NCBI RefSeq assembly: GCF_014200455.1
Contig: NZ_JACHBW010000011.1
Location: 186,001 to 250,000 of the forward strand
Direction: 5' to 3'
Length of the DNA: 64,000 bases
From: Paraburkholderia bannensis
GTDB lineage: Bacteria; Pseudomonadota; Gammaproteobacteria; Burkholderiales; Burkholderiaceae
In this document: piece by piece, positions 17,644 to 26,320 of the stretch
Numbering within the stretch: the first letter of the stretch is position 1
Layout: each line of letters begins with the position of its first letter
Notes under the pieces: model-generated
Databases searched by the model: none
The model's input: the letters and a program-made list of their open reading frames with translations, nothing else
What the model was told of the DNA's origin: nothing
Program-made: the position numbers and the translations under genes

Positions 17644-17685
17644 CTGTTGCTGGAATCGGGAAGTGCCGACTGCAGGAGGCTAGCG

Positions 17686-18096
17686 ATGCCGCTGACCGAA
17701 AAGGAAATCGCTCAGGTCAAGGCGATCGAACCTGTCCTGCTGAATCAGGCGCGCGCGGCGCTGCATGAAGCGCCGCGCTACGAGTTGTGGCTCGAACTGG
17801 TAACCCATCTCGAACCGGGCCTGCGCATTCGCGCCCCGCAATCGCCTTCAAAAGGCGGCGATGCCATGGAACCGCCCTTCCCGCTCGATCTCTACGTCGC
17901 GCTGCCCGCCGACGAACTGCGCAAGCTGGCGACGCTGGACGACGGGCCGCGCGCCGCTGCGATCTCAGAATTCGGCGCGTCGTTCATTGCGCGCCTGCGC
18001 GAGACGATCCAGTCGCAACTGGCGCATGAAGTTGACCTCTATGCCGGGGTGCAAGGCGAGGCCGGGACATTGGCGGTGACGCTGGATGATGGGTGA
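17686..18096 (+). CDS. Uncharacterised Burkholderiales protein
   Basis: A 136-residue soluble, acidic protein with no signal peptide or membrane segment. A strong CAGGAGG lies 6 bases before the ATG and the gene follows tkt after 42 bases, so the two are probably one operon. Recognisable features are an N-terminal helical start (LTEKEIAQVKAIEP), a Pro-rich middle and a helical C-terminal half (FGASFIARLRETIQSQLAHEV). I do not recognise a domain with certainty. It looks like one of the small lineage-specific hypothetical families of Burkholderia. Confidence 0.75.
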   Translation: MPLTEKEIAQVKAIEPVLLNQARAALHEAPRYELWLELVTHLEPGLRIRAPQSPSKGGDAMEPPFPLDLYVALPADELRKLATLDDGPRAAAISEFGASFIARLRETIQSQLAHEVDLYAGVQGEAGTLAVTLDDG

Positions 18097-18361
18097 GGGC
18101 AATCGCCCTGTATCGGTCGAATCAATAAGTCGCTGCATCTTGATGCGCCCGCCAGCCTGCACCGCCACTTCGGCTTGCGATGCTACGAACGCTTCAGCGC
18201 CGGTTTCGACGCCCGCGCCGCGCAGAATCCGCACGCTCATCCCGCCAGCCCGCTGCCCCAGCATAGTTTCGAGCGTGTCCAGCGCGAGGCCAAAGACCAG
18301 AGCTTTCGTTAACGAAAGGACTTGGGCTCACCAACCCACGCCTGCCTTTTCCGAAACGGCT
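18097..18361. other. Short non-coding stretch after the tkt operon
   Basis: 265 bases with no supportable gene. A minus-strand frame across the end of the preceding gene (17965-18264) is considered a shadow. No terminator with a T tract was found. Confidence 0.4.
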
Positions 18362-18508
18362 CTATAACATCACAGTCACGCGCCTGTCATCACGCTGAAA
18401 CAGATTGCGCGCTTCAATCATGTCGACAACAAAACGCGCATCGAGGCCAACGATCGCGCGCACCGGGCGCCAGCCATCGCGCCGCTTATTCGTTTCTTTG
18501 CCACTCAT
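18362..18508 (-). CDS. Possible small basic protein (48 residues)
   Basis: A short minus-strand frame with ATG at 18508 preceded by GCAGGAGCGTTC, a good ribosome-binding site. The product is basic (KETNKRRDGWRPVRAIVGLD) and ends normally at 18362. It lies in a region otherwise free of genes. There is no domain that I recognise. Codon use is less extreme than in neighbours. The site and spacing argue for a real gene; the length and absence of homology known to me argue for caution. Confidence 0.4.
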   Translation of the reverse strand: MSGKETNKRRDGWRPVRAIVGLDARFVVDMIEARNLFQRDDRRVTVML

Positions 18509-18959
18509 GAACGCTCCTGCGATTCCAAACCTTCCCATCTGCCCCTCCACCGGCGTGACCGCGCGCACCATTTTCGCGCATGGCAGTCCGGCTCTCCTCG
18601 CTCTCGCCGCCTCATCGCGCATCGATTTAGTGCTTCGCGTGCGCTGAACGCTCGCGAGGCCAATCGCTTCGATGCGTCGCGCATCGGCATGGAAGTTGCA
18701 TTGACCCTTCCTGCCCGATCACCCAGCGTAGCGGATTGCTGCAACGCGCATGGCCTGCCTGTCGAGACGTCATGCGCCCCAGTTCGATCAGGCGAATTTG
18801 CCGACTTGTGGGTGAACCACGCGTGAATCACGCGTTCATCACGTCGGCGAAATTCTGGCGTCACCGATCGAGAGCAGCACGCTTGCGCACAACAAGCCGA
18901 CGCCTGGCAGCGCAGACCTGCCGGGCGCGGCGAACGAGAGCCGCGGACGGAAGACGGAT
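18509..18959. other. Control region upstream of the ATP-grasp/alpha-E operon
   Basis: 451 bases with no supportable gene. It contains a strong palindrome at 18819-18835 (separate entry) about 125 bases before the first ATP-grasp gene. No ribosome-binding consensus precedes that gene's ATG. Confidence 0.45.
18819..18835. promoter_or_regulatory. 17-base palindrome, candidate operator
   Basis: ACGCGTGAATCACGCGT has perfect 8-base arms around one base. GTGA before it and TCAC after it extend the symmetry imperfectly. It is the most regular dyad in the spacer ahead of the ATP-grasp operon. Confidence 0.5.
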
Positions 18960-20432
18960 ATGACGCAAACATTCTTCAACGAGATGTTCGAGTACGGGGA
19001 ATTCGATGTGCGGGGCGTGGCCGCCACGGCCTTTGCCGAAACCGGCGAGCCGCGCGCGCACTACCGCGAATTCCTCGCGTGGATGCGCGCGCAGAGCGAG
19101 CAGCAGATGCACAAGAAGCGCGCGGAAGCGGATACGATCTTCCGCCGCGTGGGCATCACCTTCGCCGTCTATGGCGAGAAGGACGTCACCGGCGCGGGTA
19201 CGGAACGCACGATTCCCTTCGACGTGATTCCGCGCATCTTCCAGCGTGAGGAATGGACCAAGCTCGAAAGCGGCTTGCGCCAGCGCGTGAACGCGCTCAA
19301 TCGCTTCATTCACGACATCTATCACGGCCAGGACATCGTGCGCGCGGGCATCGTCCCCGCCGATCAGATCCTGCGCAACGCGCAATATCGCCCTGAAATG
19401 CAGGGCGTCAACGTCGCGCGCGACATCTACGCCCACATCGCCGGCATCGATATCGTGCGCGCCGGCGAGGGCGAATTCTACGTGCTCGAAGACAATCTGC
19501 GCGTGCCCTCGGGCGTGTCGTACATGCTGGAAAACCGCAAGATGATGATGCGGCTCTTTCCCGATCTGTTCGTGCGCAACCGCATCGCGCCCGTCGCTCA
19601 CTATCCCGATCTGCTGCTCGACACGCTGCGCGCCGCCGCGCCCAGCGGCACGGACAATCCCACGGTCGTGCTGCTCACGCCCGGCATGTACAACTCGGCG
19701 TATTTCGAGCACGCGTTTCTGGCGCAGCAGATGGGCATTGAACTCGTCGAAGGCCAGGATCTGTTCGTCGAAAACGATCATCTCTACATGCGCACGACCC
19801 AGGGGCCGCAGCGCGTGGACGTGATCTACCGGCGCGTCGACGACGATTTTCTCGATCCGCTCGCCTTCCGCGCCGATTCGACGCTGGGCGCGGCGGGCCT
19901 GATGGATGTCTATCGCAAGGGCAATGTCACGCTCTGCAATGCGGTGGGCACCGGCGTTGCCGACGACAAGTCGATCTACCCCTACGTGCCCGACATGGTG
20001 CGTTTCTATCTGGGCGAAGAGCCGCTCTTGAACAACGTGCCCACATGGATGTGCCGCAAGCCCGACGATCTACGCTACGTGCTCGACCATCTGCCTGAAC
20101 TCGTCGTCAAGGAAACGCATGGCGCGGGCGGCTACGGCATGTTGATCGGCCCGGCTGCGACGCGCGCGGAAATCGAGGACTTCCGGGCGGTGCTGGTCGC
20201 GCATCCGGACAAATACATCGCGCAGCCAACGCTTTCGCTATCCACTTGCCCGACCTGGGTCGAGAGCGGCATCGCCCCGCGCCATATCGATCTGCGACCT
20301 TTCGTGCTGTCGGGCCAGGAAGTGCGCATGGTGCCGGGCGGCCTCACCCGCGTGGCGCTGCGCGAAGGATCGCTGGTCGTCAATTCATCGCAGGGCGGCG
20401 GCACCAAGGACACCTGGGTGCTCGAACGCTAG
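18960..20432 (+). CDS. Circularly permuted type 2 ATP-grasp protein
   Basis: A 490-residue protein of the DUF404/DUF407 class, an ATP-grasp ligase fold with permuted domain order. The N-terminal part includes FRRVGITFAVYGEKD and PFDVIPRIFQREEW. The centre has FYVLEDNLRVPSGVSYMLENR and VVLLTPGMYNSAYFEHAFLA. A Gly-rich ATP loop, VKETHGAGGYGMLIGP, is near residue 383, and the Mg2+-binding end is at NSSQGGGTKDTWVLER. All expected nucleotide-binding motifs look intact. Family members are thought to form amide or peptide bonds. An alpha-E gene follows after 68 bases. This pair is repeated as a fused protein at 26.3 kb. Confidence 0.92.
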   Translation: MTQTFFNEMFEYGEFDVRGVAATAFAETGEPRAHYREFLAWMRAQSEQQMHKKRAEADTIFRRVGITFAVYGEKDVTGAGTERTIPFDVIPRIFQREEWTKLESGLRQRVNALNRFIHDIYHGQDIVRAGIVPADQILRNAQYRPEMQGVNVARDIYAHIAGIDIVRAGEGEFYVLEDNLRVPSGVSYMLENRKMMMRLFPDLFVRNRIAPVAHYPDLLLDTLRAAAPSGTDNPTVVLLTPGMYNSAYFEHAFLAQQMGIELVEGQDLFVENDHLYMRTTQGPQRVDVIYRRVDDDFLDPLAFRADSTLGAAGLMDVYRKGNVTLCNAVGTGVADDKSIYPYVPDMVRFYLGEEPLLNNVPTWMCRKPDDLRYVLDHLPELVVKETHGAGGYGMLIGPAATRAEIEDFRAVLVAHPDKYIAQPTLSLSTCPTWVESGIAPRHIDLRPFVLSGQEVRMVPGGLTRVALREGSLVVNSSQGGGTKDTWVLER

Positions 20433-20500
20433 GCGCCCGGCGACCGACTCGACCAGCAATCCGAAACTAGTCCGAACGCACGCGCCACACCGGAGGCCTC

Positions 20501-21478
20501 ATGCTGAGCCGCACTGCCGAACATCTGTTCTGGATGACCCGTCATACCGCGCGCGCCGACCATCTCGCGCGGCTGCTGGACGCCTGTTATCAGCGCTCGC
20601 TGCTGCCCGCGCCCGACGATGCCGCGCGACCGGCGGCGAACGGCTGGCTCACGATCCTCTCGACCGTGGGGCTCGCCGATCACTACCGGCTCTCGCACCA
20701 CGACATCGAGCCGCGTGAGGTGATCGCCTTTCTTGCCGCCGACGCGGCGAATCCTGCGTCGATCGTCAGCAGCCTGCGATTCGCGCGCGAAAACGCACGC
20801 GCGGTGCGCGGCTGCCTGAGCGCCGAGTTGTGGGAATCGCTCAACGCCACCTGGCTCGATCTGCAACGACTCGTCGCTGACAATCTGCACGTGCACGATC
20901 CCTACGCCTTCTTCGAATGGGTCAGGCAGCGCCTGCATCTGGCGCGCGGCGTGCAACTGGCCGCGCCCGTGCAGAACGAGCCGGCGGCCTTCCTGCATCT
21001 GGGCGGATACATAGAGCGCGCGGATCACATGGCGCGCACGCTCGAAGCACATTGCGAGACGTTAGGAACGGCACACGGATTCGACTACCACGGTGCGAAC
21101 GCGCTGCTGCGCGCCGTCTGCGCACACGACGCCTACCGCGAGATCTATCGCGACGCCATCGCGCCCGCGCGCATTGCCGCATTGCTGATCCAGTGCCAGG
21201 AGTGGACGGGCTCGCTTGCCGCCAGCCTTGAAGAGATCCGCCGCCTGAGCGTGCGGCTGCGCAACGGTCAATCGGCGCAAACCGAACGCCTCGCGCAGCA
21301 GCTATGCGAAGAAGTGCGTCAAGCGCCGCTGGAGGAATGGTTCGCGAACGCCCAGGGCAGCAGCGTCCTGCGCGCCTGGCTCAACGCCCTGATCGCACGC
21401 GTGAACGAACTGGCGCGCCGCGTGGGCCGCGATCTGGTGCGCCCGGCGATTCCCGAGCCGGTCGCGGCCGCCGCCTGA
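20501..21478 (+). CDS. Alpha-E domain protein (DUF403)
   Basis: A 325-residue, almost all-helical protein. It begins MLSRTAEHLFWMTRHTARADHLARLLDA, the diagnostic alpha-E start with Glu and Arg on one helix face, and ends in Ala-rich helices. The family has no assigned chemistry. It always accompanies circularly permuted ATP-grasp genes and transglutaminase-like genes and was proposed to be part of a peptide-forming system. It sits 68 bases after the ATP-grasp gene on the same strand and converges on the peptidase gene at 21496, only 17 bases away. Confidence 0.92.
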   Translation: MLSRTAEHLFWMTRHTARADHLARLLDACYQRSLLPAPDDAARPAANGWLTILSTVGLADHYRLSHHDIEPREVIAFLAADAANPASIVSSLRFARENARAVRGCLSAELWESLNATWLDLQRLVADNLHVHDPYAFFEWVRQRLHLARGVQLAAPVQNEPAAFLHLGGYIERADHMARTLEAHCETLGTAHGFDYHGANALLRAVCAHDAYREIYRDAIAPARIAALLIQCQEWTGSLAASLEEIRRLSVRLRNGQSAQTERLAQQLCEEVRQAPLEEWFANAQGSSVLRAWLNALIARVNELARRVGRDLVRPAIPEPVAAAA

Positions 21479-21495
21479 CGCGCGCGCCCAGCCGA

Positions 21496-22578
21496 TCAGT
21501 GCCGCGCCGCCGCCGAGATCACGCGATGAACAAAACGCAATTTGTCGATGACGGGGGGCGCCAGCGTGAACGGATAACCGTCCGGCATGCCCAGGCTGCG
21601 GTTCAGGCTGTTGAGCGCGTAGGTCAGCGCAAACCAGCGTGCCATCAGGCTGTCGAAGCTCGCTTCGTCAACCGGCGTCTGGTCGAGCAGCACCGGTTCG
21701 TCGGGGCTGACGGGCAGGAGCGACACGCCGCAGGCCGCCGCCGTATCGAGCGTATCGACCAGATGCAGATAGTGCGCCCAGGTTTCCGCCCAGTCCTCCC
21801 ACGGATGCGCCGACGCGTAGGCGCTCACGTGGCGCTCGGCCCAGTCGGGAGCGGGACCGTCGGCGTAATGCGCGGCGAGCGCGGCGGCGTAATCGGCGCG
21901 CTCATCGCCGAAGCAGGCGCGAAAGGGCTCGATCCAGCGCGCGCAAGCGCCCGCTTCGGCCACCAGCAGATCGAAATAATAATGGCCGACTTCATGCCGG
22001 AAATGCCCCAGCAAGGTGCGATACGGCTCGTGCAGCCAGACGCGCGTGCTTTCGCGATGCGCGTCGTCGGCCTCGGCGATGTTCATGGTGATGAGGCCGT
22101 GATCGTGCCCGGTCAGCACCTGCTGGCCATCGTCCAGTGCTTCGAGAAACTCGAATTGCAGGCCGTGTTCGGGGTCTTCCGCGCGGGTGGCCAGCGGCAG
22201 GCCCAGCGCGCCCAGCGTGTAGAGCAGACGCCGCTTCGCCACTTCCAGCCGATACCAGTAGAGCCGGTTTTCGGGCCGCGTGAGATTGGGGATGGTGCGC
22301 GTGAACTGGCAGGCTCGGCAGAGTGTGTCGGCGGCGTGCGCCTCGTCGTCGGGGATCATGCCGTTGCAGACGTTCTCGACCGCGTAGTTATGACATTGAC
22401 GAAACAACGCGCCATTCGCTCGCGCGTGCAGACTGCGCCAGCGCCCCTCGCCCGCGTCCTCGAAGGCGTGCATCTCGCCGCTTTGCGGCACATAGCCCAG
22501 GCGCGAATCGCAGCGCTCGCAGCGGTCGTTTTCGAAGAACACCAGTTGATTGCAGTGGTCGCAGTGAAACGTCTTCAT
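21496..22578 (-). CDS. Zinc-ribbon HExxH metallopeptidase-like protein
   Basis: A 360-residue protein with an N-terminal zinc ribbon (CDHCNQLVFFENDRCERC, residues 5-22). A second Cys pair (CRAC) near residue 106 belongs to the same zinc-binding part. The metallopeptidase motif HEVGHYYFD is near residue 190, followed by WAETWAHYLH, which could supply the third ligand. It matches the putative zinc-binding metallopeptidase family (PF15887 type). The frame is open further upstream, but the ATG at 22578 starts the ribbon directly. It is inverted between two halves of the ATP-grasp/transglutaminase locus and divergent from the DUF2126 gene, which suggests a shared task. The target is unknown. Confidence 0.85.
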   Translation of the reverse strand: MKTFHCDHCNQLVFFENDRCERCDSRLGYVPQSGEMHAFEDAGEGRWRSLHARANGALFRQCHNYAVENVCNGMIPDDEAHAADTLCRACQFTRTIPNLTRPENRLYWYRLEVAKRRLLYTLGALGLPLATRAEDPEHGLQFEFLEALDDGQQVLTGHDHGLITMNIAEADDAHRESTRVWLHEPYRTLLGHFRHEVGHYYFDLLVAEAGACARWIEPFRACFGDERADYAAALAAHYADGPAPDWAERHVSAYASAHPWEDWAETWAHYLHLVDTLDTAAACGVSLLPVSPDEPVLLDQTPVDEASFDSLMARWFALTYALNSLNRSLGMPDGYPFTLAPPVIDKLRFVHRVISAAARH

Positions 22579-22642
22579 GTCCGCTTTCCTGTGATTACCA
22601 AGATCGGCTCGCGCAGTACAGCACGCCCCGTGCCGCGCATTC

Positions 22643-22669
22643 GTGGCCGCCGTGGCCGCCGTGGCCGCC
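22643..22669. repeat. Three tandem copies of a 9-base unit
   Basis: GTGGCCGCC is repeated three times without mismatch (22643-22651, 22652-22660, 22661-22669) in the 194-base divergent promoter region between the peptidase and DUF2126 genes. A copy-number change would alter promoter spacing without touching a reading frame. Confidence 0.8.
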
Positions 22670-22772
22670 TTCGTCATCGCATTATCCGCTGTCATCACCA
22701 CCACTCGCGGCGTGCGCATCATGAGCGCGCGTACAGTTTTCCATTCCATCCCTGTCGAACGAGGAGTCGGGT

Positions 22773-25700
22773 GTGTCCATCCGTGTCGCGTTAAACCATG
22801 TCACGCAGTATCGCTATGACCGGCTCGTGCATCTCGCGCCCCATGTGGTGCGTCTGCGCCCCGCGCCGCACTGCCGCACGCCGATCCTCTCGTATTCGAT
22901 GCGCGTGGAGCCGGCCGATCATTTTGTGAACTGGCAGCAGGACCCGTTCGCCAACTATCAGGCGCGGCTCGCCTTTCCGGAGCCGACGCGCGAATTCCGC
23001 GTCACGATCGATCTGGTCGCGGAAATGGCGGTCTACAACCCGTTCGACTTTTTCCTCGACCCGAGCGCCGAGCAGTTCCCCTTCGCCTACGCACCGGACC
23101 TGGCCGCCGAACTCGCGCCGTATCGGGTACGCAGCGAGCCGACGCCGCGTTTCGCCGCCTTTGTCGAGAGTATCGACCGCTCGCCGCGCGCCACGGTGGA
23201 TTTTCTGGTCGAGCTGAACCAGCGGCTGCAGCGCGAGATCGGCTACCTCATCCGCATGGAGCCGGGCGTGCAGACGCCCGAGGAAACGCTGGAAACGGGC
23301 TCGGGCTCCTGCCGCGACTCCGGCTGGCTGCTGGTGCAGACGCTGCGGCAACTGGGCCTGGCAGCCCGCTTCGTTTCGGGCTACCTCCTGCAGCTCACGC
23401 CCGACGTCAAGGCGATCGACGGCCCTCAGGGCGCCGAGAGCGATTTCACCGATCTGCACGCCTGGTGCGAGGTCTATCTGCCGGGCGCGGGCTGGATCGG
23501 CCTCGATCCCACCTCCGGGCTGCTGGCGGGCGAAGGCCATATTCCCGTGGCCTGCACGCCGGAGCCGGGCAGCGCCGCGCCGATCTCGGGGTCGCTGGAC
23601 GATTGCGAAGTCGAGTTCTCGCATTCGATGACGATTACGCGCGTGCAGGAAACGCCGCGCGTGACGCTGCCTTACACCGACGCACAATGGGCGCAGATGC
23701 AGGCGATGGGCGCGCAGGTGGACGCCGCGCTCGAAGCGTCGGACGTGCGCCTGACGATGGGCGGCGAGCCCACCTTCGTGGCCGCGAACGACCGCGACGC
23801 GCCCGAATGGAACACCGACGCACTCGGCCCGACCAAGCGCCGCTACGCCATCGCGCTGATGGACAAGCTGCGCAGGCAATACGGCGCGCACGGCTTCCTG
23901 CATATCGGCCAGGGCAAGTGGTATCCGGGCGAGCAATTGCCGCGCTGGGCGCTCTCGCTCTACTGGCGCGCGGATGGCGAGGCGTGCTGGCATGATCCGT
24001 CACTGTTCGCCGACGAACGCAGCAGCACCCACCACACCGCCGCCGACGCGCAGCGCTTTCTCACCCACCTCGCCGCGAAGCTCGCCGTCGATCCGCTGCA
24101 CGTTCAGCCCGGCTACGAGGACACCTGGTACTACCTGTGGCGCGAACGCCGCCTGCCGGTGAACGTCGATCCGTTCGACTCGCGCCTGGACGACGAGATG
24201 GAGCGCGTACGCCTGCGCCGCGTGTTCGACGCGGGGCTCGACTCGGTCACGGGCTACGTGCTGCCGCTCGCGCGCGAACATCATCCGCAGCCTGCACTGC
24301 AAGGCCCGCGCTGGGTCAGCGGCCCGTGGTTCTTCCGTGACGATCGCATGTACCTGATCCCCGGCGATTCGCCGATGGGTTACCGGCTGCCGCTCGATTC
24401 GCTGCCGTGGGTCTCGGCGGCCGATTATCCGTGGCAGCATGCGCACGATCCGTTCGCCGCGCCCGCGCCCTTGCGCAGCGCTGCGCAATTGCGCATGCAG
24501 TATCGGGAAGTCAGCGCTGAGGCGGGGTCGGCAGGTTGCGCGGATCCCGCTGCCCTGGCCGAGGCCTACGCACCAGACGCACCGGACGCGCACAGCGCCG
24601 ACGCCGCCCGCCTGCCCGCGCGGGGCGAATCGGCCTCCTGGATCCACCGCACGGCGGTGTGCGTCGAAGTACGCAACCCCGCCCGCGCGGCCGGCCCGCA
24701 AGTGGAAAACGCCTCCTTCGGCCAGGCGCAAGGTCAGCTTCACGTCTTCATGCCGCCGCTCGCCGCGCTCGACGACTACCTCGACCTGCTCGCCGCCGTG
24801 GAGGCCACCGCTGCCGATCTCGCGCTGCCCGTCGTGATCGAAGGCTACCCGCCGCCGCGCGACCCGCGGTTGAAAATGCTGCAGGTCACGCCCGACCCCG
24901 GCGTGATCGAGGTGAACATTCACCCGTCGTCGAGCTGGGACGAACTGGTCGAGCGCACCGAATTTCTCTACCAGGCCGCGCACGAAACCGCGCTGTCCAC
25001 CGAAAAGTTCATGATCGACGGCCGCCACACCGGCACAGGCGGCGGCAATCACCTGGTCCTTGGCGGCGCGACGCCCGACGACAGCCCGTTCCTGCGGCGC
25101 CCCGACCTGCTCGCGAGCCTGGTGGCCTACTGGCACAACCATCCGTCGCTGTCCTACCTGTTCTCGGGTCTCTTTATCGGCCCGACCAGCCAGGCGCCGC
25201 GCGTGGACGAGGCGCGCAACGACCAGGTCTACGAGCTCGACATCGCCTTCGCCGAAATCCAGCGCCAGGTCGATCTGCTGCGCGGCTATGGGGAAGCCGC
25301 GGGTGGAAGCGGTGACAGCGACGGCGCCGCACGCGTGCCGCCCTGGCTGATCGACCGCGCGCTGCGCAACATCCTCATCGACGTGACAGGCAACACGCAC
25401 CGCGCCGAATTCTGCATCGACAAGCTCTATTCGCCCGATGGCCCCACGGGCCGCCTGGGTCTGCTGGAGCTGCGCGGCTTCGAAATGCCGCCGCACGCGC
25501 GCATGAGCCTCGCTCAGCAACTGCTGCTGCGCGCGCTGGTGGCGCGTTTCTGGGCCAGGCCCTATACGCAGCGCCTCGCGCGCTGGGGCACCGCCCTTCA
25601 TGATCGCTTCATGCTCTCGACCTTCGTGAAGATGGACTTCGACGATGTGCTCGCGGAAACCACGGCGGCGGGCTTCGCGCTCGATCCCGCCTGGTTCGCG

Positions 25701-26258
25701 CCGCACTTCGAATTCCGCTTCCCGCTGGTGGGCGAGCTGCACACGAGCGGCATCGCGCTCACGCTGCGCCACGCGCTCGAACCGTGGCACGTGATGGGCG
25801 AGGAAGGCTCGGCGGGCGGCACGGTGCGTTATGTCGATTCGTCGGTGGAGCGGCTGGAGGTGAGCGTGCTGGGCATCAACGAGAGCCGTCATCTCGTCAC
25901 CGTCAACGGGCACGCGCTGCCGCTGCAACCGACCGGGCGCGCGGGCGAGAGCGTGGCGGGCGTGCGCTACCGCGCGTGGCAGCAGTCGGCGTCGCTGCAC
26001 CCGACCATCGGCGTGCATGCGCCGCTCACCATCGATATCGTCGATAGCTGGAGTGGCCGCGCGATCGGCGGTTGCCAGTATCATGTTGCGCATCCGGGCG
26101 GCCGCAGTTATGAGACGCTCCCGGTCAACGCCTACGAGGCGGAAAGCCGGCGGCGCGCGCGCTTCTTCACGAGCGGGCACACGCCGGGCGCCTTCGATGC
26201 CGCGCCGCCCACGCGCAGCCTCGAATTTCCGTTCACGCTGGATTTGCGGCTGCCTTAA
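22773..26258 (+). CDS. Transglutaminase-like/DUF2126 protein
   Basis: A very long (1161-residue) cytosolic protein starting at GTG with GAGGAG 8 bases upstream. Residues 1-290 form a bacterial transglutaminase N-domain and core. The catalytic Cys is in GSGSCRDSGW (about 178), the His in DLHAWCEVYLPG (about 229) and the Asp in GLDPTSG (about 243). From about residue 325 (LTMGGEPTFVAANDRDAPEW) onward comes DUF2126, a domain reminiscent of glutamine-synthetase/COOH-NH2 ligase folds (PGVIEVNIHPSSSWDELVER, GRHTGTGGGNHLVLGG). A Pro/Ala/Asp-rich insert lies near 585-620. Length and domain order are as in other DUF2126 proteins. The fused ATP-grasp/alpha-E gene follows after 62 bases. A peptide ligase with transamidase function is inference. 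Confidence 0.92.
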   Translation: MSIRVALNHVTQYRYDRLVHLAPHVVRLRPAPHCRTPILSYSMRVEPADHFVNWQQDPFANYQARLAFPEPTREFRVTIDLVAEMAVYNPFDFFLDPSAEQFPFAYAPDLAAELAPYRVRSEPTPRFAAFVESIDRSPRATVDFLVELNQRLQREIGYLIRMEPGVQTPEETLETGSGSCRDSGWLLVQTLRQLGLAARFVSGYLLQLTPDVKAIDGPQGAESDFTDLHAWCEVYLPGAGWIGLDPTSGLLAGEGHIPVACTPEPGSAAPISGSLDDCEVEFSHSMTITRVQETPRVTLPYTDAQWAQMQAMGAQVDAALEASDVRLTMGGEPTFVAANDRDAPEWNTDALGPTKRRYAIALMDKLRRQYGAHGFLHIGQGKWYPGEQLPRWALSLYWRADGEACWHDPSLFADERSSTHHTAADAQRFLTHLAAKLAVDPLHVQPGYEDTWYYLWRERRLPVNVDPFDSRLDDEMERVRLRRVFDAGLDSVTGYVLPLAREHHPQPALQGPRWVSGPWFFRDDRMYLIPGDSPMGYRLPLDSLPWVSAADYPWQHAHDPFAAPAPLRSAAQLRMQYREVSAEAGSAGCADPAALAEAYAPDAPDAHSADAARLPARGESASWIHRTAVCVEVRNPARAAGPQVENASFGQAQGQLHVFMPPLAALDDYLDLLAAVEATAADLALPVVIEGYPPPRDPRLKMLQVTPDPGVIEVNIHPSSSWDELVERTEFLYQAAHETALSTEKFMIDGRHTGTGGGNHLVLGGATPDDSPFLRRPDLLASLVAYWHNHPSLSYLFSGLFIGPTSQAPRVDEARNDQVYELDIAFAEIQRQVDLLRGYGEAAGGSGDSDGAARVPPWLIDRALRNILIDVTGNTHRAEFCIDKLYSPDGPTGRLGLLELRGFEMPPHARMSLAQQLLLRALVARFWARPYTQRLARWGTALHDRFMLSTFVKMDFDDVLAETTAAGFALDPAWFAPHFEFRFPLVGELHTSGIALTLRHALEPWHVMGEEGSAGGTVRYVDSSVERLEVSVLGINESRHLVTVNGHALPLQPTGRAGESVAGVRYRAWQQSASLHPTIGVHAPLTIDIVDSWSGRAIGGCQYHVAHPGGRSYETLPVNAYEAESRRRARFFTSGHTPGAFDAAPPTRSLEFPFTLDLRLP

Positions 26259-26320
26259 CACCGCTTCAACCATTTAGCCCCACTGCGAACGCGCCCGGAA
26301 GACGGGCGCGTCACCTCATC

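Noticed and set aside
24000..26273. 757-residue open frame on the minus strand opposite the DUF2126 gene
   Set aside because: It is the antisense image of a strongly GC3-biased gene, Arg/His/Ala-rich and without any domain. The plus-strand frame has clear transglutaminase and DUF2126 motifs.
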